Shown one piece after another: positions 34,495 through 45,477 of a DNA stretch of 52,523 bases (its first letter is position 1; every line of letters begins with the position of its first letter). This stretch comes from Vitrella brassicaformis (taxonomy: Eukaryota > Sar > Vitrellaceae): NCBI GenBank assembly GCA_001179505.1, contig CDMY01000469.1:1-52523 (forward strand), written 5' to 3'. Both the position numbers and the translations under genes were made by a program. The notes under the pieces are model-generated. The model was not told the origin of the DNA and did no database searches. It saw only the letters and a program-made list of their open reading frames with translations.

Positions 34495-35428
34495 ATGATG
34501 GACGAGCCGCCATCTCCCACTGGCACTGCCTCGTCAGCTGCCGTCACTCTCGTGACTATCGAGATGATGCAGACGCAGATTGAGGACCAGCAGAGGCAGA
34601 TTGACCAGATCAGACAGCAGCGAGACCATTATGAGGCCGAGAGGGACGGGTGGAAGCGACTGTGCGAGCAGGCTGAGGGCGAATGCAGGAATTGGAGGCG
34701 CCGCTGTGAGGAGGTACCCAGAACTAACCCAGCCAGTCAGCCAGCCAGCCAGCCATCCAACCAAGAAAGAATGTGTTCTCTTTGTCTGTGTACGTGCAGG
34801 CCGAGGCCCAACGTGACATTGCAAGGGAGCAGCTGCGAGCGGAAGTTGCTGCCGCCCAGGCCCGATGCGATGACTGGAGGCGCCGATGCGAGCAGGTAGA
34901 CGAACACACGCCGGGCAGCAACACAGCAGTGCACGTGCTGTATCGTCACTCATGCAGGCAGAGGCACAACGCACGATTGTTCGGGGACCTGAGACGAATA
35001 GCATTACAGTGCACAGGGGCATGTCCTTTGAGGGTGGCGTCTATCACGGGCAGCTGATGGGTGGGCAGCCCCACGGCAGCGGCACGCTCTGCACACAAAT
35101 CGGCCGTGTCATCTACAGCGGTGACTGGCAGCACGGCAAGCGGCACGGCCAGGGGAAGGCATACTATGACATCGGTTATGGTCCTGTGTTGTGGTTCGAT
35201 GGCGAGTGGCGGGACGGCCTGGCCCACAGCGGCACCCTCTTCCCTGACGGCGACTGGAGTGGAGTGAAGAAGGCTGACGGCAGCCCTCTGTATCCCATCA
35301 CGCCCATCCAATGGCAGGCCGGACACAAGCTACCGAGCACCGACCTTGTGGGGGGATATAAACTGCATAAGTGGCTGCAGTATCGGGGTGTGTCGGGATA
35401 TTTCCCTGCTGGTGCACTGGGAGAGTGA
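34495..35428 (+). CDS. Short coiled-coil MORN protein (family copy 6, intact)
   Basis: Exons are 34495-34713, 34800-34895 and 34958-35428. Both introns are phase 0. The start MMDEPPSPTGTASSA leads to the coiled coil EMMQTQIEDQQRQIDQIRQQ and ends exon 1 with WRRRCEE. Exon 2 is a 32-residue coiled-coil cassette (AEAQRDIAREQLRAEVAAAQ ... DDWRRRCEQ) that mirrors the exon-1 end, as if an exon had duplicated. Exon 3 begins AEAQRTIVRGPETN and holds only about three MORN units (YHGQLMGGQPHGSGTL, YSGDWQHGKRHGQGKAY). The family tail follows (PVLWFDGEWRDGLAHSGTLF, PITPIQWQAGHKLPST, GYFPAGALGE-stop). It shows that the tail is retained even when MORN number is low. No lesion. Confidence 0.86.
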
Positions 35429-36948
35429 GTGTGTCTCTCGTGGCTGGCTGACTGGCTGTGTGGCTGTGTGTCTGGAGGTTTGTATGTAGTGTGTGTGTCA
35501 TATGACACATACACACACATCCGTAGACATATGACACACACAAACGTAGTCCCTTTGTCTGGGAATACGTGTGCTTGCGCTGCTTCTTGCCATTTTCTCG
35601 TGTGTGGCTCTCTTTGTGCATTCACATCTCCGTCTGCGGCGCATCAAGGAGCTAGAGGCACACTTAGCACCACCTCTCAAGTGTGTGTGTGATGGTCCCC
35701 ATACAGATCAGCAGCACAGGCAGCAAGCAATAGTGTCAGAACTCGGTGCACACGTCGACTCCCCGGCGATGTCTTGTCTGTGCTGACTGACCCCTTCACA
35801 TATCCCGTCAGAAGTGTCAAAAGCTCGTGAGACGCGCACACACCACACCACACCACACCATCTACGCACCGGACTGCTGTCGTCAGAGAGATGATGTCGA
35901 CGCGATGGTCCCACTGAATCTCTGCGCTGTTGCTCTTTGCTCTCTGCCACCCACACCACACATCAATCAGCTCACCGTACGTAAGTGAGATGGATCAATA
36001 GCCCATGAGAGGCACCCACACCACCCACCCACGTGCAGATTGCTCGCCCTCACATCGGCGCCAACCAAAAACACCACAAGCATGTCATCACCACGACAAT
36101 ATCATCATCCGTTTGCTCGAGCCGTGTGCCGCGACGCTGCCGCAACGCGACGGCACGAGAGCCAGAAGGACTGCACATATGAATTCTGCACTGCATATTA
36201 CGAATTTGTCGGCATCTGTGTGTCGAAAAACTCATGTATATTATATAGAAAACGGACTGACGGTTTGTGGTGTCCGTCCCCCCGGCTGGCTGGCCCGCTG
36301 GCCGACCGAGTGAGAGAGTGATCGGCAGAGCAGTAGAGTCGATGCATGGCATCACACACGTACATGTAGCAAAATGGTTGGTTGCCCAAGAGAGAAATAA
36401 CCCCCCACACAAGTCACCCACCCACCCCGTCAACCCCACATGCGCATACGCAGGGAAGAAAATGAGACAGACAGACAGAGATATATAGGCAGCACTTCAT
36501 GGCCAGACGGACGGGCGCAACAGACAAGCGAACCAAGCCCCCCTCAGGTCACCCAACCAACAGACAACCCCTCCCATTCATCGCTCCACCCCTTCGCACC
36601 AGCCGACCCGCTAATGCGGTATCCGGGCCACAAACTACGACAAAGATGCACGCAGCAATGCAGGCCAGTCAGTTGAGCTGTTCGAGAGAGTGCGGGACGC
36701 CATCACATGAGTGAGTACACTGAAGGGAAAAATGCCAGTCCATTCACCAGTCAGGCAGGCAGGCAACTGACACCCCACCATCCCACCCCACCACCCCATA
36801 CGAACGATAGATCCATCAGCCCCCCTACCGCCCCCGTCCCCCCCTGCACTACGGTCAGACAGACAGACAGACAGGCAGACATCAGTCCCTTCGGGAATGA
36901 TTGATTAAGTGAGCGAGTGAGTGCGGGAAGATAGCATCGTGTATATTA
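35429..36948. other. Intergenic, MORN 3' flank then no gene
   Basis: The first ~120 bp resemble the flank of MORN copy 7 (GTGTCTGGAGGTTTGT, GTGTGTCATATG). Near 35500-35540 a local inverted repeat contains two CATATGACACA-type palindromic cores. A CACCA pentamer run lies at 35843-35858. Further on there are CAGA/CACC tracts and no supported gene. Confidence 0.5.
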
Positions 36949-37865
36949 GGGCGGTTCCCACCCGCCCTGTCCTGGGCACACGGCACAACCCATGAACTCC
37001 CTCACCCCTCTCGCACGTCACACACATGAGACGCGCAACCAGCTCATCGGATGCTCACATATATACACACACACACACCGCTACGCACATATCCGATTGC
37101 TCCAATCGCTGTGCGACGGACGGCACGAGAGCCGCACACGCTGCATTGATTTACCACTGACCTTGCTGTTTTCCGGCACATAGCCGCTTCTGGTGGACAA
37201 AGAAGCGGCCGCAACTGACCTCACTCACTCACTCCCCCGCTCAATACATGCAATACTTAGATAAACACCGGTGATGGCCTACCTACCTACCGCCGTCCCC
37301 TTCCCCCCCACCCATACATACATACATACATACACTTGGACGACTGGCGGCTCGGATGTCTTGTGCGTCACGCTTGCCATGTGGTGGGCCAGTCGGGCCT
37401 ACGAGCATGGTAGGCCCGACTTGCCCACCACATGGCGTCAGTCACACACAAGACATGCGATCCACATGACAGACAGAGAGACAGACAGACAGATTGGGTT
37501 CCCACCCACTCTGTCCTGCACACACGTCTGGGAGCTTCGGGCTTCGAACTCATCAACCGGCTCCCTCCCCCCTCTCGCACGTCACACACACATCCAGCCG
37601 GGAGGGAGCCAACCGACATGTAAGAGACCCCTCCCGACGCACACCGCTGTCCAAAAAAGGGCGGCAAGACCAGGATATCTGTTGCTCAAGCCGTTGCTGG
37701 CGACAGACGGCACGAGACCGATGTAGAAAGGCTGCATTTGTATGCCACGTGCAAGGTGCACACAGAAGCAGCCGCAACCGACTGAGGGATCACTGATACT
37801 CACACAGCAATTAGAAAAACACTGTGGATGGCCCACCACCTACCACCGCCCCCATTGCCCCCTCA
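36949..37865. repeat. Diverged direct duplication, period about 545-555 bp
   Basis: Two units align in order: GGTTCCCACCC (36953 and 37497), CTCTCGCACGTCACACACA (about 37007 and 37575), GACGGCACGAGA (about 37119 and 37707), GCxGCCGCAAC (about 37206 and 37770), and GATGGCC(T/C)ACC (37273 and 37827). A further partial copy of the GACGGCACGAGAGCC block lies near 36150. No function is recognised. On the minus strand both units share a LVPSVA-like frame, which could be decayed coding sequence. Confidence 0.65.
37355..37460. repeat. Inverted pair of methyltransferase-exon fragments
   Basis: The left arm is about 37355-37402 and the right arm about 37410-37460, with a loop of only a few bases. Both arms match the exon at 42511-42563 of the TGS1-like gene. 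Read outward from the centre, each arm has an acceptor-like TAG then ARLAHHMASVTHKT. Differences between copies are almost all at third codon positions. Confidence 0.8.
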
Positions 37866-38027
37866 CACAAACCCACACAAACTCTCGCGCTCGCTCCATT
37901 CTCACCCCTCTGACATGCAGACACACACAGATAGCGAGGCAGCACTCCCACCCCCCATCGCCCCTCCAAAACAATATCACACACATCACACACAGACGCT
38001 CTCTCTCGGTCGCTCCCACATCGTTCG
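37866..38027. other. Intergenic
   Basis: This is 3' flank of the RING gene, rich in CA and CT tracts. Nothing is recognisable. Confidence 0.4.
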
Positions 38028-40058
38028 TCAGATCCACGGCTCAGGGTATGGCGGTGGGTCGTCCCCCCAGTAGGGTGGCGCGCTGTTCACCCGACCCGGT
38101 AGGCCGGCCATGGCCACCATGCCCCACCCGAAGGCATGGCCACTCTCCACCTGTGGCCACGGCCGCCGTCGCCAGAGGTTGAGCCTCTGCCAGAAGGATG
38201 GAGTGCTGGGGATCACCGGGGCGGTGTCCGGCTCGGTGATGCGATAGAGCTCGCGCGCCTCGACGGCCTTCTTCTGGCGAAGGGGGTCGGTCTCGCCTTG
38301 GTCGTCCCCGGACTGGTTGCGGCAATTGGGGATGAGCAGGACGCTCTCGATCTCGTGGCGGCTGGACGGGGAGTGAGAGGGCAACGAGACAGACAACCAG
38401 ACAGATGGTTTGCTCTCTCTCGGTCTGTCTGTGGTGAGCGACTCTCTCACCATAGCAGACATCGTGGCCGGCAGCAGCTTTGGTTCGTGGCTGCGGGGTT
38501 GGCGGCTCTCTCCTGCAGCGGCCTCATGACCACCTCACTGGCACAACCTGAAATGGCACAAAACAATGACACGTACAATGACTCACAAGCGCACGGGTGG
38601 CTTCTCATCGACCGACCTACCTCGACACATGCCCCCATGGCCGCACGGCAAGAAGACAATCTCCCTCCGCCCCTCGAAGCACACTATGCACTGACTCGAG
38701 GCATTGTCGGCGTCGCCCGACGGGTTCACCGCTTCCAAGGAAGCACCCGCACCCACACTCACATCGACGTCACCCTCATCCGACCCGGTAAGATTAGACG
38801 GCAGGGCGCCTGGAAAGCTGGCAGACCGCGTGCGCATCCCCGGCCCCTCACCGACTGCCATTTGCTCGTCGCCGTCAGCGAGCTGGAGGCCGCTGGACGG
38901 GCGGGGCACGAGGTCCATCTGCAGCGGCTGGATCATGCTGTCGTCCTTCACCGACGACCGGCCGTAGAGGTCAAACCGCCCGCCGCGGCACGGCGCGATC
39001 GACTGGGTGTGGGTGTGGCTGTGGGTGTGGTTGCTGCATTCAGATGGGGCGGCGTGGTGTGCGGTCGGGGTGTCTGGCAGGGACTCAGTGCTCGACGAGG
39101 TGTGGGAGAGAGAAAGCGCCTCTGCAAGCATTCACACACCACACGACACATTCATGTCTGCCTGTCTGCCCACTATATTCTGCAACCCACCCGATGACAC
39201 GCTCGTCGAGGCCGTGTCGGTCTGGTCGCTCTCCAGGCCCTCCAGCCTCCCAGCAACAGCTCCAGCGCTCAGTGTGGGCAGACCGATGATCGTCGGCGCG
39301 GCGACGTCCGAGCAAAGCCGCCCCGTTATCCACGTCAGCCAGTTGAGGCCGTGTGGCGCGCGGCCCTTGTCTTTGGCTGCGGGTCTGAATGAGATGACGT
39401 GCTTGAAGAGGGTTGAGTGCTCCTGCTCGAGGATGACGTGCGTGTCGGCGTTCTGCACCACTGCGAATCAAACACACAGACACACATGAGCACAGACGTC
39501 TTGAGATGTTTGGCTTGTGTGTGGGGGGTGCCCTCGGTCACCTTTGCCGCCCTCAGGGATGATGTGTGCACCGTCTTTGCCCTCATCGCTCTCCGACGCG
39601 ACCACCACATAGGGCGGGGCCGCCTCCGCCACCTCCTCCTCAGGCACCACACCCTCATTGCCCCGACAAACTGAAGCGCACAGCAAAGCAACACCCACAC
39701 ACACCGACACACACGGACAGACGGCGCATGCACAACACAGCGGATGAGGTTCCTGCTTGTCTCCACCGGATCCGTGTGTGTGTGTGTTTCGGTGTGCTCA
39801 CTCACTGCAGTGCCAGAAGAAGAGAAAGACAGTGAACAGCACCGAAGATCCGGCAACCAGCCCCGCCACCAAGCCGTTGCCGGACTGCAGCTCGACAGCT
39901 CGGGCTTCTCCAGACGTCGATTTGAAGTGCCCGTGGCCCTGCTTCTGCTCCAGAAGGGCCCGATAGGCCAGCTGCAGGTTCAGTGTCGGATCTGCCTCGG
40001 CCACCAGGACAGATCCGGAGAGCAGCAGCAGCAGCATGAGCATCCAAACAAGGCTCAT
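38028..40058 (-). CDS. Membrane-anchored C3HC4 RING-finger protein
   Basis: The ATG at 40058 (MSLVWMLMLLLLLSGSVLVA) gives a signal peptide; an ATG at 40088 would only lengthen it. A second hydrophobic stretch GLVAGLVAGSSVLFTVFLFF is a transmembrane segment. The next exons give GVVPEEEVAEAAPPYVVVAS, NADTHVILEQEHSTLFKHVI and a long Ser/Gly-rich spacer. The RING ligands follow: CIVC, then LPCGHGGMCRGC, then CLLCRHEIESVLLI. These are split by an intron after GGMCR. The C-terminus has FWQRLNLWRRRPW and ends YPEPWI-stop at 38028. The domain order is lumenal or outer N-terminus, one membrane span, cytosolic RING near the C-terminus, as in membrane E3 ubiquitin ligases. Substrates are unknown. The exons join in frame and no lesion was found. 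Confidence 0.78.
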
Positions 40059-40169
40059 GGCGACGGTGCGCTGCCGCCAACACGCCACGCGACCACAAGG
40101 GGTTTCGGGAAAAGGTTGCTTGTGTGCGAGCCTTTTGGCTTTCTAGGCTCGCATCCCTGGATTGGCAAC

Positions 40170-41005
40170 ATGAACGACGACGCCCTCTCCGACGCCCAAT
40201 CGAGTGCCTTCACTGCGGTGCACACAGAGATGATACAACAGGAGATGGCCCGCCATGACCAAGCAGCAGCTCATTGACGAGATCAGCGGGCAGAGAGACG
40301 AATACAAGCGGGAGAGAGATGAGTGGAAGCAGCGGTCTCAGCAGGCCGAGGCCGAATGCAGAGACTGGAAGCGGCGGTGCGAGGAGGTATACACAACCAA
40401 GCCAAAAGGCAGAGAGAAACACATCTACGCGCTGTCTGTGCGTGTCTGTCTGTCTGCAGGCCGAGGCGAAGCTGAAGGCCTTCGAGCAGGGGCCTTCGTT
40501 GGCGAGCCTCCATTGGGAGGGCGGCATGTACCACGGCAATGTCCGCAACAAGATGCCACACGGCGAGGGCACTCTGCGCACACTCGACGGCCAGAACTCA
40601 CTCTACGAGGGCCAATGGGCGGACGGCAAACGAGACGGCAAAGGCAAGCAATACGCCCCATGCCAACTGGGAAAGGAGACCAAGATCTGTCTCGTGTATG
40701 AGGGCGATTTTGTGAACGGCAAGCGACACGGCCAGGGGAAGGCCTTCTACGAGTGGCATGGTCCTGTATTGTGGTTTGATGGCGAATGGCGAGACGGCCT
40801 GGCCTACAGCGGCACCCTCTTCCGTGACGGCGACGGGGTTGGACAGAAGAATGCTGACGGCAGCCCTCGGTGGCCCATCAAGCCCATTCGATGGCAGGCC
40901 GGACAGAAGATACCCAACACCGACCTGTGTGGGTGGGGATATGCCCTGCATCAGTGCCTGCGTGATCAGGGTGTGTCGGGATATTTCCCTGCTGGCGCAC
41001 TGTGA
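40170..41005 (+). CDS. MORN-repeat gene with an N-terminal frame break (family copy 7)
   Basis: The family start MNDDALSDAQSSAFTAV (40170) matches copy 8 (SAQSSAYTVV) but stops after 35 codons. The coiled coil TKQQLIDEISGQRDEYKRER, homologous to copy 3, continues in another frame from an ATG at 40255. Translation from 40255 gives exon 1 40255-40386 and exon 2 40460-41005. Exon 2 has AEAKLKAFEQGPSLASLHWE, about four MORN units (YEGQWADGKRDGKGKQY, YEGDFVNGKRHGQGKAF), and the tail PVLWFDGEWRDGLAYSGTLF, PIRWQAGQKIPNT and GYFPAGAL-stop. The gene may work from the later ATG with a shortened N-terminus, or may be decaying. It shares exon structure and the peptide CQ-KxETKICLVYEGD with copy 5, its closest relative. 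Confidence 0.75.
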
Positions 41006-42164
41006 TAGTGAGTGTGTCTCTCGTGACCGTCTGTTTGGCTGTGTGTGTTTGTGTCTGGAGGTTTGTGTGTTGTGTGTGTCATATGTCTACGGATGTGTCT
41101 GTCTGCATCCATTGGGGGGAGGGAGAGAGGCAGTGCAGTGTCTGTTTTATTCGATGGTTTGTGGCCTTACGAGACTCGACGGCTGCGTGCGGTTGTCTGT
41201 CTGCCGATGTGTGTCTGAGTCTCTCTTTGCTGTCTGTGTGCGTGTAAGGGGCTGAAAGTAAGTTGATCGGTCAGACAGGTTTTCACACCATGGCCCTGAC
41301 GACTCTCGTGTGGGTGTGTTTGCTGCACTCTTGCCATTGATTTGAGACCGAAAGTGCATTGCCATGTCGTCAATGCAGTGTCCATATTTTGGCGTCCTCA
41401 CCTTTGCCACAGCACGGCGGACACACAGAAAGGCATGCATTGTGACGCGCATGTGTAAGTGTGCGGGAAATGTGCACCGCAACCGAATCGTTGGAATGAT
41501 TTCCACACACAATGCACTTGATGGATCGATGCATGTGTTGCAATGGTGTGTGGTGGTGTGTGTCTGCAGTGACATACGGCACTCACGCCTCCTTCAGTCA
41601 GTCATCAGCACATTCGTTGATGCCATTTATCCATCGGCGCCCTGGTGGCGCTGCACTCACTCACAACAGCACCTTCACACACACACACACACACCCATCC
41701 ATCCATCCATGAATCCGTCCACTTAGCCAGTCATCCGAGGAGTGAGTCACCACATCAACACGCCACCGTCCGTCCACATCCATCAGTGCCACCGACAGGG
41801 GCGGCGCTTATGCCGCTGGTGGACACGAAGGGAAGGGGAGAGACGGTGAGGTGCATATGAACACATTGGTAGGTAGATGTGCACACAGAGAGACAGAGAG
41901 AGAGTCCGTCCGTCTGTCTGTCAGCAATGCATCTTAGCTACATCCATCCATCCGGATCCAACCAATCCTGTGACTAAGTAAGTATGTCATCCCGTCCACA
42001 CACATCTATCGGTCGGGCAGGAAGCGGAGAGGCGGTGCATATGGCGTGTGCAGACAGAGACAGAGACAGAGAGGGAGAGGGAGAGGGAGATGGCGAGAGA
42101 AAGGGACACATACGCACGCCCCCATCCACCTATTGGCACGCACCGTCACGTCAACACTCACCGT
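41006..42164. repeat. Duplicated MORN 3' flank, then plain intergenic DNA
   Basis: 41006-41410 pairs with 26177-26640 (see landmarks there). After 41410 there are CA and CATC tracts (41680-41710) and a GGGAGA-rich run at 42072-42090. No gene is seen. Confidence 0.7.
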
Positions 42165-42326
42165 CATATAAAATGTAGACAGCAATCGCATGGACGATGG
42201 CAAAGACGCTCAGGCGCTGCGTGGCTCCGTCGGTCCACATCTTGCCGCTTTTGACGGTCTCAGTGACGGTGGTGGTGGTGGGCCTGGGGATGCACCTCAG
42301 ATGGCGGTGGGTCGTGGCGGCCATCC
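42165..42326 (-). CDS. Possible exon or small membrane protein
   Basis: After an acceptor ending GTGCAG, an open frame reads MAATTHRHLRCIPRPTTTTV, then SGKMWTDGATQ and a hydrophobic segment LSVFAIVHAIAVYILYD, followed by the donor GTGAGTG. It could be a 3' exon of the neighbouring methyltransferase-like gene or a separate small protein with one membrane span. I do not recognise it, and no stop-bearing next exon was identified. Confidence 0.35.
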
Positions 42327-42430
42327 TGCACAGCACACACATTTAAACGTGTCAGTCAGTGGACGTGCAATCAAACAGTCATGCAGTGCAGCAGAGATGG
42401 AAACTGCTGATTGATTGGTATCTATGTACC

Positions 42431-44781
42431 TCTTGGCTATGTGTCCGATGTAGGCCGACGCGATTTTGATCTGGTGGAACGGATGTGGGCGACCCTGCTT
42501 GGCCGCTCGAATGTCTTGTGCGTGACGCTGGCCATGTGCTGGGCCAGTCGGGCCTACGAGCATACAGACAGACAGACAGACAGCCGGTGTGTGCAAGAGA
42601 GCGGCCGGCGTCCGTGAGTTGGTCACTTATTATGTACCAGATCGCCCAGAGAGGCCTGACGGGGGCTCTTGAAGACGAACGAGTCACTCAAGTCGCACAT
42701 GGCGGCCATCCTCTCGTATGCAATCTGAGCCAGGAACAAACCCAACCAAATCAACCAAACCACATGTGTGTGTGCAGTGAGTGCATATGGCCATCGGATC
42801 GGTTGTCAAGCTCTTGTCTGTCTGCTCCTTCCTTGCAAGCAAGGCAATTCCGCCCACCCATCTGCCGTCGGGGCCCATGGTGGACAAGTTGAAGTGGTGG
42901 GAGTGACTGTTGTAGTGCGGCCCCCATGGGAAATCAGCAAACACCTACACACACAGACATACAGACAGACAGACAGACAGACACGGACACACGTAAGATG
43001 GTCGACCATGATGTGTGTGTGGCGGGGACAGATGCACAGAGGCAGGCAGCTTGCTGTGCTGTGCTGTGTGGGCTTGGCTTACCGCATCGAACTTGGCGTT
43101 CGGGGGTCGAAGCATCCCCCATATCAGCAGGTGCTTGTCGATGCGGTCGGTCGGTGACCTCCTCAAAGGGCTCCTCGCACAGCATCACCTGCCCCTCACT
43201 CATACCTGGTTGTATGTATCGTATTAGCAAAGGAGGGAGGGAGGCGAGACACACACACCCAAACAAACAAACAAAACACACACGCACAAGAATAAGAAAG
43301 AAAGAGAAAGTTCGCCGAGTTGGTTGGTGTGGCGTCCTCCTGCCTGCCCACCGTACCGTATGCCTTGTAGAGGTTGGCCTCAGCGATGGCATAGTGGACC
43401 GGGTTGACCTCGCAGCCATAGACCTCCAGGCCCTGCCGGGCTAACGCTACCGAGTTGCCCGTTGCACAACACATCACAACACAACAGACACACGCACACA
43501 CGTAGTAGTGTGGTGGATGGGGTAAATCAAGTGCTCTGAGGGTGTGGGCGTCTCGTCTGCTATCCCTCCTTACCGGCACCGACGCACGGCTCGAAGATCA
43601 GGCCCTCCGGGTACACCTTGGCGACGGCCTGTGCGGTCAGGTTGGCGATGGCCTCCTCCGTGACGCTATACCTGAATTAATCAATCATCCATCGACAAAC
43701 ACCCACACCAATGCCACCCACCATACATATGAGTGTGTCGGTCAGCGCACACATGCAGCTCACTCACTCACATGAGCTCCTTTTGGTTTGAGATGTTGCT
43801 CATGGCCGTCGGGTTGTGGAAGAGGGCTGCGTCGTCGACCACCTTGACGGTCAGGATTACCTCGACCTTCAGGCGGTCGACGGCCCGCGACATCGGCCGC
43901 ACTGGCGAGGCGGTCGTCGCTCGGTCGACCGGCGCGTCCCCAGGCGGCTGTGTGGCGGCAACCTGCACAAGTAGTTACATACAGCCACCACGATACAAAC
44001 CAATTTGTCTTCCATGTCGTCTGTGCCCCTCACCCACCTGATCCGATTCGCGCCCCTTGCCCGTCTCGTTGTGGCCGTCAGGCCCGATATGGTCGTGCTG
44101 CCTCACTGGCCTGTGCTCGCCATGATCGTCGGCCGCAACCCCCACACCCACACCCACTCCAGCGCCCCCCCCGGCCGTCCTCGCCCTCCTGTGGTGTGGG
44201 CGGGGTGTCGATGACCACCTCCAGGCACTCCACACCGGCACCCGCAGAGACGCTACGCTCGTCAGCAGACCTACTGCACACAGACACACGCACGGTGCGC
44301 TTGTTTCTCCCTCCCTCCCTCCCTCCCTCATCGTGTGTGTCTGTGGGTATTCATTGTACCTTTCTGTCGTCTGGTTGGCCCATTCGCCCTCGTACTTGGC
44401 CACCCCACCGCCCCTGCCCCCGACCCACTCACCGACGTACACACCCTCGCACCCCTGGCCGTCGCCGGCAGCCTGGAGCACAACACACGCAGCAGAGAGC
44501 CGCCGCCACCGACGCACGCCCCGGCGAGTGAGATGGTCCTCGCCGTGGCAGCTGGGGCTGGGCAGGGCAACGCATGGCTCGCTGCCGGCGGGTGTGTGTG
44601 TGTGGGGCATGCCGGCGTCTGGTGCGGGTGGGGTGCGCGGCGGGTCGGCTTTGTGGGGTGGCACCAGCAGCGTGGCATCGACCTGCAGGACGCGCTGGGT
44701 CTCCTGTGGTGGCACCAGGAAGAGAACCAGCTCGTCCATCCAGGACAGGTAGGTCGGCCTGACATACACAACGTCACCCTC
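42431..44781 (-). CDS. TGS1-like RNA-cap (guanine-N2) methyltransferase with MORN-like motif; damaged or misread
   Basis: Exons run from 44781 (EGDVVYVRPTYLSWMDELVL). That exon holds a MORN-like unit, CEGVYVGEWVGGRGG then VAKYEGEWANQ. Next come ECLEVVIDTPPTPQEG, LKVEVILTVKVVDDAALFHN, YSVTEEAIANLTAQAVAKVY and the SAM-site region FEPCVGA/GNSVALARQGLEVYGCEV. Then NPVHYAIAEANLYKAYG, FDAVFADFPWGPHYN (catalytic PPW-like motif, here FPWG), SDSFVFKSPRQASLGDLARL and AQHMASVTHKTFERP. The SVTEE-IA start and the order of motifs fit TGS1, which hypermethylates snRNA/snoRNA caps. Three problems are seen: a C8/G8 run near 44165 where the frame changes, a CGAC tandem duplication near 43146-43156 that shifts frame before RIDKHLLIWG, and no AG acceptor before GNSVALA (about 43456). 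It may be a pseudogene or contain sequence errors. The 5' and 3' ends are uncertain. Confidence 0.6.
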
Positions 44782-45477
44782 CTGCTGCGACGCGACAACA
44801 AACAGTACATAGCACGATCAACACATTCGCTCCTCAGTCGGACCGTATCAAGCGTGTGCGCATCGGCGGGGGCTTGCAGCTGCCGACGGCCCGCTATCTG
44901 TTGCCACATCCACCTGACCACACACACAGACAGACACACACGCCATCCGGGCAACATCTGTCTGTCATGACTGTGCGGTGCGTCACATCAATGTGAGCAT
45001 TAAGGCTGTTCTCTGTTGCACCTCAACGTATCCATGGCTGGCTGCCGCTCAAGGCCTTCCTTCGAGGACACGGACAGATGCTGCCTGGCAGCTGGAGACC
45101 TGTCTGCCGGCGTCGGTTCTTTCTCCGGCAGCCTGCAGCACAACACACACAGCAGAGAGCCGCCGTCATCGGCACGCCATCATGCCATCATAGCTCAATG
45201 CAGAGCTGCATGAGCGTCGACGGCATTACGGCAGAGGGACCTCTTTTCCCTCACTGCTGTGGGCTGCCCGTCCTCACACTCATACCTTATGGCCGCTTGC
45301 GATTCGAACTTCTCGGACGCGTCGAAACCTCTCGAGTTCGGCCGATTACGGCCGGCCCTCTTCGCAAGAATATCACAGCAAGGAAGAGAGCGGATGCAGA
45401 GAGCTCACTGAACGCTCCTCGCCACAAAAGAGGAGCCCCAAGATTTTTGAAATATTTTCTTTTTTGTTTGTCCCCCC
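44782..45477. other. 5' region of the methyltransferase-like gene with a partial duplication
   Basis: An upstream exon may lie near 44930-44850 (minus strand: RWMWQQIAGRRQLQAP). The block at about 45121-45180 (CCGGCAGCCTGCAGCACAAC ... GCAGAGAGCCGCCGTC) repeats 44462-44520 of the adjacent coding exon, so part of that exon was copied here. Otherwise no gene is seen. Confidence 0.5.
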
